A stretch of DNA of 48,034 nucleotides. Origin: an uncultured Candidatus Saccharibacteria bacterium. Lineage in GTDB: Bacteria; Patescibacteriota; Saccharimonadia; Saccharimonadales; Saccharimonadaceae. Below the pieces are notes generated by a model. That model saw only the letters and a list, made by a program, of their open reading frames with translations, had not been told where the DNA came from and made no database searches. Below are positions 42,258 through 48,034 of this stretch, piece by piece (position 1 is the stretch's first letter; each line of letters begins with the position of its first letter). The position numbers were made by a program, and so were the translations under genes. The stretch lies in assembly GCA_948435375.1 (NCBI GenBank), contig CAOJGQ010000006.1:1-48034 (forward strand), in the 5' to 3' direction.

Positions 42258-43031
42258 ATGGAGAAAAAAATTGTACGAATCTTAGTTTTGGCCTGTTTGG
42301 CGCTCATCCTGTCGGGTTGTGCTGGCCAGGCCGATTCGGGAAAAGACATCGTATCGGATAACTCGACTGAATTACCTGGCCCGGACCATACAGACGGTAC
42401 TGATGGTGCGCAGACTGATGTTAGCTCGGTGCGCGGACAGCCTTTTGGCTCTGCCGAAACTGGTATCCAAGGCTCTCTAACTGTTGACCGGCCAACCTTC
42501 AATGACCGCTCAGCTATCCGGCGAACTGACGCCAAAAGTTACGTTGAAGCTTATGATAAACCCGACGCCACTCTTGCCAGTCTCTATCACGCCTGCTCAC
42601 TGGACAGTACGACTCTTGCCATCGTCATGTCAGCTTTCCCGAAGTTAGTCTATGACCTAGGGATTGTCACCGAGAATAGCTCGGAAACCAAAATTGATCC
42701 GGACGAGCTGTATGAGGCGATCACTTGTTGTGCGCATAGCGGCGAGACGAGGGAGGCTTTGCTCGAATGTCTTGAACAGGAAATTTGGGATAATCCCGAG
42801 GTCGAGACGAAGTTTTCTTTAGAGAAGGAGCGGATTGAAGTGTTCTGCCCTTTTACGATTGACAAGTTACAGTCCGTGTCGCCCATTAATACGGCGATTG
42901 CCAAAACGCAGATCAGCGATGACCAGCAATATCTTGTAACCATCAAGGTGCCATATACGGACGATGGCGACAAAAGCCATGACTCTGGCACTTTTAACAT
43001 GTCAGCAAGCTTTTATCGCTTGACAAAATAA
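42258..43031 (+). CDS. Orphan lipoprotein
   Basis: A 257-residue exported lipoprotein. The signal peptide MEKKIVRILVLACLALILSG is followed by a lipobox LSGC whose Cys (residue 21) would be lipidated and anchored in the outer leaflet of the membrane. A Ser/Asp/Gly/Thr-rich linker of about 50 residues leads to a folded domain from about residue 75 with four or five cysteines (ACSLDS, CCAHSGE, ECLEQE, FCPFT). No family is recognised. It has the longest leader of the orphan class, the GAAAGGGGG ribosome site and its own terminator. Surface location fits an attachment or sensing role, which is only a guess. Confidence 0.75.
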   Translation: MEKKIVRILVLACLALILSGCAGQADSGKDIVSDNSTELPGPDHTDGTDGAQTDVSSVRGQPFGSAETGIQGSLTVDRPTFNDRSAIRRTDAKSYVEAYDKPDATLASLYHACSLDSTTLAIVMSAFPKLVYDLGIVTENSSETKIDPDELYEAITCCAHSGETREALLECLEQEIWDNPEVETKFSLEKERIEVFCPFTIDKLQSVSPINTAIAKTQISDDQQYLVTIKVPYTDDGDKSHDSGTFNMSASFYRLTK

Positions 43032-43057
43032 CCGCAGCGCCCAATCCTTCTCGCCTT

Positions 43058-43091
43058 AAAATAGCCCCTGCCGAAGCAGAGGCTATTTTTT
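43058..43091 (+). terminator. Bidirectional terminator between the lipoprotein and eno
   Basis: AAAATAGCCCCTGC pairs with GCAGAGGCTATTTT (one mismatch) around CGAA. Both strands have T runs; on the minus strand the loop is TTCG. It ends both convergent genes. Confidence 0.9.
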
Positions 43092-43127
43092 CCGCAACTT
43101 CCAGTCTGATACCCAGAAATCGGCTAC

Positions 43128-44414
43128 CTATTCGCCAAACGGATGCATCAGCTTCAAATCCGGTCGATCTTCGGCAATCCGCATCAACTCGTTATACTTT
43201 GCGATGCGCTCCGAACGCGACAGCGAACCGGTTTTGATCTGGCCAGTTCCCAGCCCAACCGCAAGGTGTGCAATGCTGGTATCTTCCGTTTCGCCCGAAC
43301 GGTGCGACATTACTGTCCGGAATCCAGCCTGTTTTGCCATCATAACTGCGTCAATCGTCTCAGTCAATGTACCAATCTGGTTCGGTTTGATCAAGATCGC
43401 ATTTCCAGCCTTTTCCTTGATCCCGCGCTCCAGGAGTTTTACATTGGTCACGAAAAGATCGTCGCCAACCAGCTGAATTTTCTTCCCGAGCCGCTCGGTC
43501 AACATTTTCCAACCTTCCCAGTCATTCTCGTTCAGGCCATCTTCAATCGAAACCACTGGATAATTCTCAATCACCCACTCATACCAGTCAATCATATCAC
43601 CCGAAGTCTTCCACGAACCATCAGTCTTCAACTCATAATGATCGTTGTTCCAGAATTCCGACGCCGCCACGTCCATCCCAATCGCGATATCTTGACCCGG
43701 TCGATAACTGGACTCTTTAATCGCTTCCATGATACAGTCGAGCGGTTCATTATTACCTTCACGCACTTTCGGACCATAACCGCCTTCGTCACCCACGGTT
43801 ACCGGATAATCGCGCTTTTTCAAAACTTGTTTCAAGGTGTGAAAAACTTCCGCTCCCATCCGTACCGCTTCGGCCATTGTCCCAGCGCCGACCGGAATAA
43901 TCATGTATTCCTGAAAATCCGTGCACCAATCCGCGTGCGCACCACCATTCATCACATTCATCATCGGCATCGGCAAGCACATTTCGCGCGTCGTCCCTGC
44001 AATCGCCGCCACATATTGATAAAACGGTATGCCCTGAGCCTTTGCCGCCGCCCGCGCTACCGCTAGCGAGACTGCGAGCATTGCGTTCGCACCCAATTTC
44101 GACTTGTTGTCGGTCCCATCCAGGTCAAGCATTAGTCGATCGACCTGCGCTTGGTTGGTTGAGTTGCCCACTAAGAGGTCATTAATTTCGTGGTTCACGT
44201 GCCATACAGCTTTCGAAACGCCCTTGCCACCATAATGACTTTTGTCGCCATCACGCAGCTCTAACGCTTCACCACTTCCAGTCGATGCGCCTGAAGGTAC
44301 AATCGCCCTCCCCGCATGACCAGATGACAAGAAAACGTCAGCTTCGACCGTGGGGTTGCCGCGGCTATCCAAGACTTGCCGCGCTTTGATATTTTTAATC
44401 GTAAATTTATCCAT
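43128..44414 (-). CDS. eno: Enolase
   Basis: A 428-residue enolase, converting 2-phosphoglycerate to phosphoenolpyruvate. Family landmarks are [17 protein letters not shown], the loop PSGASTG, the catalytic Glu in [10 protein letters not shown], metal ligands in IEDGL and [10 protein letters not shown], the catalytic Lys in [10 protein letters not shown] and [18 protein letters not shown]. Length is typical. The start is fixed by a leaderless -10 box six bases upstream. It is convergent to the lipoprotein gene and divergent from the 44520 gene. Confidence 0.97.
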   Translation of the reverse strand: MDKFTIKNIKARQVLDSRGNPTVEADVFLSSGHAGRAIVPSGASTGSGEALELRDGDKSHYGGKGVSKAVWHVNHEINDLLVGNSTNQAQVDRLMLDLDGTDNKSKLGANAMLAVSLAVARAAAKAQGIPFYQYVAAIAGTTREMCLPMPMMNVMNGGAHADWCTDFQEYMIIPVGAGTMAEAVRMGAEVFHTLKQVLKKRDYPVTVGDEGGYGPKVREGNNEPLDCIMEAIKESSYRPGQDIAIGMDVAASEFWNNDHYELKTDGSWKTSGDMIDWYEWVIENYPVVSIEDGLNENDWEGWKMLTERLGKKIQLVGDDLFVTNVKLLERGIKEKAGNAILIKPNQIGTLTETIDAVMMAKQAGFRTVMSHRSGETEDTSIAHLAVGLGTGQIKTGSLSRSERIAKYNELMRIAEDRPDLKLMHPFGE

Positions 44415-44420
44415 AAGTAC

Positions 44421-44426
44421 AGTATA
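44421..44426 (-). promoter_or_regulatory. -10 box of leaderless eno
   Basis: On the minus strand TATACT is followed by GTACTT and the ATG at 44414. Confidence 0.65.
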
Positions 44427-44471
44427 CTACACTCTGGCGGAAAAATAAGTCTGCCTTTTTCTATGTAAGCA

Positions 44472-44480
44472 TGTTATAAT
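44472..44480 (+). promoter_or_regulatory. Extended -10 promoter of the 44520 operon
   Basis: TGTTATAAT with a leader of about 33 bases ending in AAGGAGGG. Confidence 0.7.
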
Positions 44481-44519
44481 TATGGTAAAGCATAAGCCAA
44501 GAAATTTTAAGGAGGGTGA

Positions 44520-46100
44520 ATGGACCAAGACCCGAGCGATCAAGCTAGTCAAAACGGTCAGACTTTGGATGCTAATCAAACTGACGCCGCTGATGCAGTG
44601 AGTGAAACTGTTGTAGGAGCAAATAATACCGAAACTCCCGCAGTTCCCGAAAGCCTTGCTCCGGCTTCAGAGAACAATGAGGCGATCATTGCCGCCGCTC
44701 TGAACGAGGCTGCCGCGCCAGCCCCAATGCAACCCTTGATGATGAGCAGTGCAAAACCAGCCAAAAGCCGCCGCACTCGCAAGCAAAAGGCTACTGAGAA
44801 TGACGATGAGCACCCCGCCGCCACTGAAGCAAAAACAAAGCCTACTCCCAAAAAAACGAAAATGAGCCGAGCCGCTAAATCGAGCGAGAAAGCCACTAAG
44901 AAACCGGTCAAAAAGTCCAAGACTGGTCTCATCGTCGCGCTGATTTTCGTTTTTCTCTTGCTGCTCAGCCTAGCCGGAATTGCAATTTGGTATCTAGTAT
45001 ATTATAGTAAGCCGGAAGTTGCCACCTTTGACGCGATCCGTCAAGCACTTTCGGCCGAAAACGCCGGTGTTAGTGGTCAAGTTTACTACGAATACGATAA
45101 TGAGGGTTCTAGCGCACAACTGAAGAGTGTCACTCTCGATTTTACTTCTGTCTCTAGTAGTATCCCCAATAGCCTCGATGCGACTATGCGAGTCGATCTG
45201 CGTGACGATCCTGATTTTAGCTTATCGCTTGGTGTGGTCCAGATGGAGGATGGCTTAGTTTATCTCCGGGTTAGTGGCATCATAGATGCCATCGACGCCG
45301 CCGAGCTGGATAGTGACTTAAAGAAAGAAATTTCCACAGCGCTTGAATTGGCCGAAGAAGTTGACGACGAATGGTGGGAAGTTTCACTCGTCGATGTAAT
45401 GAAATCGATGGGTGCCGATCGCGATCGGACTGAGCTTTATGATGACATGTGCACTTGCTACACTGAGACGATGAAATCTGGTTGGTCGACGGAATTGGCT
45501 GGGAGCTATGATAAGCATCGCTTTGCCGAAGTCGAAAAAGTCAATCAAGTTGATACTGACGGCCACTGGTTCACTTATCAGCCCAGCTTCGCGAGCTCAC
45601 TTTATAAGGTCAGTTTCAACAAGCGTGAGCTCGCTAACTTCCTCAATGAGCTACCTGAGGGCCAGACCGCTCATGATTTTGTCGATTGTTACAATGAAGC
45701 CATGAAAACCTACATGAAGAGCCAGGGTTATACCTCGCGCTATCGTAGCAGCTATCTGCTTGACACCGACGACATTGATGAAATTTCCGCTTATGACCTC
45801 AATATACCGAAAGAAATGAATTTCTATATTGAAGTCTCGGATTTTGGACACCGCTTGAAACGGTTATTGATGAGCTACGAGCCGGATAATGACAGTGGCA
45901 TCACTCAGCGCCTCTCGGTCAATCTCGCTTTTGATTATCGCAAGGTCGTGGTGTCCGCGCCCACCAGCTATAAACCGCTGACCGATTTGACTGATGATGA
46001 CCGGCTAGAAGACGCTATATATGAACTACGCATGACACCATATTACCGCAACCGTAGTTATCAAAATAATTATTATGATTACAGAAACTTTGCACTATAA
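44520..46100 (+). CDS. Large single-pass membrane protein with an extracytoplasmic domain
   Basis: A 526-residue protein. Residues 1-134 are a cytoplasmic, disordered and finally basic tail; one helix spans about residues 136-161; the remaining 365 residues are outside. That domain has alternating beta segments (VSGQVYYEYDNEGS, LDATMRVDLRD, LVYLRVSGI) and resembles the lipoprotein-like beta half-barrels that carry amphiphilic cargo, though I cannot name the family. It has two Cys in DDMCTCYTE and one in FVDCYNE. The last 15 residues are Tyr/Asn/Arg-rich. It is followed 18 bases later by the FtsA-like gene, probably in one operon, which hints at a role at the envelope or septum. Confidence 0.65.
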   Translation: MDQDPSDQASQNGQTLDANQTDAADAVSETVVGANNTETPAVPESLAPASENNEAIIAAALNEAAAPAPMQPLMMSSAKPAKSRRTRKQKATENDDEHPAATEAKTKPTPKKTKMSRAAKSSEKATKKPVKKSKTGLIVALIFVFLLLLSLAGIAIWYLVYYSKPEVATFDAIRQALSAENAGVSGQVYYEYDNEGSSAQLKSVTLDFTSVSSSIPNSLDATMRVDLRDDPDFSLSLGVVQMEDGLVYLRVSGIIDAIDAAELDSDLKKEISTALELAEEVDDEWWEVSLVDVMKSMGADRDRTELYDDMCTCYTETMKSGWSTELAGSYDKHRFAEVEKVNQVDTDGHWFTYQPSFASSLYKVSFNKRELANFLNELPEGQTAHDFVDCYNEAMKTYMKSQGYTSRYRSSYLLDTDDIDEISAYDLNIPKEMNFYIEVSDFGHRLKRLLMSYEPDNDSGITQRLSVNLAFDYRKVVVSAPTSYKPLTDLTDDDRLEDAIYELRMTPYYRNRSYQNNYYDYRNFAL

Positions 46101-46118
46101 ACAGGAAACAAAAATACC

Positions 46119-47603
46119 ATGAGCTTTTTCAAAAACATCAAAGACAACGGACTCGCTAAGGCCAATAGCGCCTTGGCTGCCGCCCGCAGTCGCAAAACTA
46201 GCGATAAATTCCTCGACCCCACCAGCGAAAATCCACTACTGAACGAGGAAAATCCTACCGACCGCGCTGCCACGACCGACCAACGCAATCAGCGTGAGCA
46301 GTATCCCGCCGAGCAAACCGCTAACGCCAACGATTTTGCTGAGCAGAATTATAACACTCCGCTGGTTGAGGCGGGCGAAGATACTTTTCTGGCGCTTGAC
46401 ATTGGTACGGAAAACGTCAAGGCCGTGATCGCTCGCCGCGGCGAAGGCGAGGATCTGGAGATTGTCGGCATTGGCCGTGCGCACCAGAACGCTAGCAATA
46501 TGTATGCCGGCGCAATCGCTGATATTCCGAGCGTCGTCCGCGTTTGTGAAAAAGCCCTCAGCGCCGCCGAAAAAATCGCCGGCGTGACCAGCAAATTGAC
46601 TGTGGTTGGCATCGCTGGCGAGCTGGTCAAGGGTAACACCACCACGATTCGTTATCGCCGCAAAAGCGGCAACAAACCGCTCACCGAGCAGGAAATGTCG
46701 CTCATCATTCAGCGCGTCCAGGAGCGAGCCGGGGAATTAGCACGCAAAGAAATCGCCGACGAAACCAACAATCCTAACGTCGAAGTTCGTTTGATTAATT
46801 CCGCTATTGTCAGTATTAGCATTGACGGCTATAAGATTTCCAATCCAATTGGTTTTAAAGGCACGGATATTGTGATCCAATTCTATACCGCTTTTGCACC
46901 ATTAGTGCATATTTCAGCGATCGAAAAAGTCTGCGCCGAGCTCAGTCTCGACCTCCTAGCAGTTGCGGTTGAACCATTTGCGGTTTGCCGGGCTTGTTTA
47001 GGCGATAATCTCGATAGTGGTTTTTCTGGCATTGTCATGGATATTGGTGGCGGCACTACGGATATTGCCGTAGTTGACGACGGCGGCGTCGAGGGGACGA
47101 AGATGTTTGGTATTGGCGGTCGCAGCTTCACTCACCAAATTTCCGAGTTGCTCGGCGTTGATTTTGAGACCGCGGAGCGTTATAAAATTAACCTCAGTAA
47201 TCCCGCCAAAGTCCCGCACGAAATGCGCGAAAAAATTGATCTCGCTGTCGAGCGCAACCTGGCAGTTTGGCTCTCCGGCGTCGGTATTACTCTGGAAGAA
47301 TTTAACCTCTCCGATATGCTACCGAGCCGCATCCTGCTGTGTGGGGGCGGCGCGGGTTTAAATGAGCTCCAAGAAGTCCTCGCTACCACTGACTGGTTTA
47401 AGGAGCTACCATTCTCGCGCCGCCCCACCGTCCACCTGGTCGAAGCGGCCGACATCCCTGGCATTACCAACCTCACCAAGACCAAAATCGACCATTCCTT
47501 CGTCACCGCCCTCGGCCTGCTACGCGTCGCCATGGACACCTTGGCCGGCGCCCCCGAAGAGACCGGCATCCGTGCCAAACTCGCCAAGTTGCTCCAAAAT
47601 TAG
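46119..47603 (+). CDS. ftsA: FtsA-like cell division ATPase
   Basis: A 494-residue actin-fold protein of the FtsA/PilM branch. An extra N-terminal polar region of about 85 residues precedes phosphate-1 LALDIGTENVKAVI (about 91-104). The 1C/SHS2 insertion follows, then phosphate-2 VMDIGGGTTDIAVV and the adenosine motif RILLCGGGAGL. The C terminus GIRAKLAKLLQN could form the amphipathic membrane-targeting helix of FtsA. FtsA tethers FtsZ to the membrane. PilM of type IV pili is the alternative; the lack of adjacent pilN/O genes and the C-terminal helix favour FtsA. The Shine-Dalgarno is weak (CAGGAAA). Confidence 0.8.
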   Translation: MSFFKNIKDNGLAKANSALAAARSRKTSDKFLDPTSENPLLNEENPTDRAATTDQRNQREQYPAEQTANANDFAEQNYNTPLVEAGEDTFLALDIGTENVKAVIARRGEGEDLEIVGIGRAHQNASNMYAGAIADIPSVVRVCEKALSAAEKIAGVTSKLTVVGIAGELVKGNTTTIRYRRKSGNKPLTEQEMSLIIQRVQERAGELARKEIADETNNPNVEVRLINSAIVSISIDGYKISNPIGFKGTDIVIQFYTAFAPLVHISAIEKVCAELSLDLLAVAVEPFAVCRACLGDNLDSGFSGIVMDIGGGTTDIAVVDDGGVEGTKMFGIGGRSFTHQISELLGVDFETAERYKINLSNPAKVPHEMREKIDLAVERNLAVWLSGVGITLEEFNLSDMLPSRILLCGGGAGLNELQEVLATTDWFKELPFSRRPTVHLVEAADIPGITNLTKTKIDHSFVTALGLLRVAMDTLAGAPEETGIRAKLAKLLQN

Positions 47604-47640
47604 CTAGTCGTCGCAGAGCCCAATGACCTTGTGCCTCATT

Positions 47641-47901
47641 CTAATAGGTAATCTTTGCCGATAACTGACCGTTCTGATCAGGCTCCAATCCTTCAACCTT
47701 TAGTATAAGCGGTTCATGCTGCTCAACACATTGTCTAACTTTACTTAAGAACTCATCCGTTAAATCAAGACTAACCTCGATTTTTGCCGAACTCAACAGT
47801 TCCGAGGCTGCCATCTGAATCAAGCGTTGCCGATTTGCTTCAGCTTACAAAGCTCTGCGCCGATTGTTATCCATAACTGCCATCATAACCGCTGTGTCCA
47901 T
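47641..47901 (-). pseudogene. Small leaderless gene interrupted by TAA
   Basis: From the ATG at 47901 the minus strand encodes MDTAVMMAVMDNNRRRAL, then TAA (47845-47847), then continues in the same frame for 67 codons: AEANRQRLIQMAASELLSSA, then a beta/alpha region with EVSLDLTDEFLSKVRQCVEQ and VEGLEPDQNGQLSAKITY before the true stop at 47641. Removing the one stop gives an 86-residue protein. Its promoter is intact. The second part could be translated from an internal TTG or ATG, so it might still be partly functional. No family is recognised. Confidence 0.6.
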
Positions 47902-47907
47902 AAAGCA

Positions 47908-47916
47908 AGTATAACA
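47908..47916 (-). promoter_or_regulatory. Extended -10 promoter of the broken small gene
   Basis: On the minus strand TGTTATACT is followed by TGCTTT and the ATG at 47901, the same leaderless geometry as uvrB and dnaE. Confidence 0.65.
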
Positions 47917-47962
47917 GGAACGGCAATCCAAGTAAATAATCAGGATAAACCAAGTTAAAATA

Positions 47963-48034
47963 AAACATCTCCGAATCTCCTATATATCTAACTCGTGGCG
48001 GGTACATGGATATGACTACTGGCTCTTTGAGTTA
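47963..48034 (+). pseudogene. FISUMP-like fragment, copy 2, runs off the window
   Basis: After an in-frame TAA (47961-47963) the plus strand encodes NISESPIYLTRGGYMDMTTG and SLS up to the window end. It matches copy 1 at 30436-30244 (IYLTRGGVISITDGAL) and the FISUMP pattern SPLYxxRGG...GSL. The first 39 bases agree at 35 positions and 22 consecutive bases (47980-48001) are identical. No start codon or ribosome site precedes it, so like copy 1 it is a C-terminal fragment; its right part is unknown. Confidence 0.5.

Noticed and set aside
42149-42535. 128-codon minus-strand frame over the lipoprotein leader
   Set aside because: It runs antisense across the signal peptide region and has no promoter; more likely a chance frame.
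43143-44066. 307-codon plus-strand frame opposite eno
   Set aside because: Shadow of the enolase codons; no family features.

Overview
This window reads as one stretch of a small, compact bacterial chromosome, most likely a member of Candidatus Saccharibacteria (TM7) or a related Patescibacteria lineage. The assignment is inferred from gene content and style: very short intergenic gaps, GatCAB as an operon, LemA/HtpX, two adjacent FemX-type peptidoglycan bridge enzymes, single-domain membrane-anchored orphans, and many promoters of extended -10 type placed directly on start codons. TGA is used as a stop (15701-16009 and 16674-17378), so the UGA-glycine code of Gracilibacteria/Absconditabacteria does not apply. 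No rRNA, IS element, prophage or CRISPR array is visible.

Layout. 1-1.4 kb: a truncated tRNA-Cys, an ATP-grasp enzyme and a small membrane protein. 1.5-6.5 kb: lemA, htpX, a polytopic membrane protein and ligA, tightly packed. 6.5-11.4 kb (minus): an ABC transporter of the FtsX/MacB type with its own two-component system (ATPase, permease, response regulator, histidine kinase), preceded by a PhoB-box-like direct repeat abutting the -35 element. 11.5-21.5 kb: a patchwork in which housekeeping genes (uvrB, tuf, rpsJ) alternate with orphan genes on both strands. The orphans mostly share one promoter design (TTGAC-type -35, exactly 17 nt, extended TGTGCTAYAAT -10) and leaders with hairpins and a strong Shine-Dalgarno. 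One of these genes is a tandem S-adenosylmethionine-decarboxylase-like (SpeD) protein. 21.5-29.6 kb: an envelope cluster (Mur-ligase-like protein, alpha/beta hydrolase, DegT-type PLP enzyme, two FemX paralogues, DUF308/HdeD-like protein, GalU-type uridylyltransferase, membrane-anchored coiled coil). 29.6-30.4 kb: a frame-disrupted FISUMP-like/VWA remnant. 30.4-41.9 kb: dnaE, gatC-gatA-(HEPN-like)-gatB, a short UvrD-like helicase, fusA. 41.9-48 kb: an orphan lipoprotein, eno, a large membrane-anchored extracellular protein, an FtsA-like ATPase, a nonsense-interrupted small gene, and the beginning of a second FISUMP-like fragment that shares its left boundary with the one at 30.4 kb.

Two expression styles stand out. 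ATP-grasp, uvrB, the Mur ligase, dnaE, gatC, eno and the broken small gene at 47.9 kb have a -10 box only 6-7 nt before the ATG, which predicts leaderless mRNAs; in several cases the longest open frame runs back through the -10 box and would give a false N-terminal extension. The orphan genes, tuf, rpsJ and fusA instead have 5' leaders, several with strong predicted secondary structure. Downstream genes are often joined by TAATG stop-start overlaps.

Most noteworthy: the tandem SpeD-like protein with one intact and one degenerate pyruvoyl site; the repeated FISUMP-like fragments with a common left edge; a LigA without zinc-finger cysteines; a membrane-anchored HEPN-like protein inside the gat operon; a perfect 16-bp inverted repeat inside the helicase P-loop region; and the shared promoter/leader design of the orphan genes.
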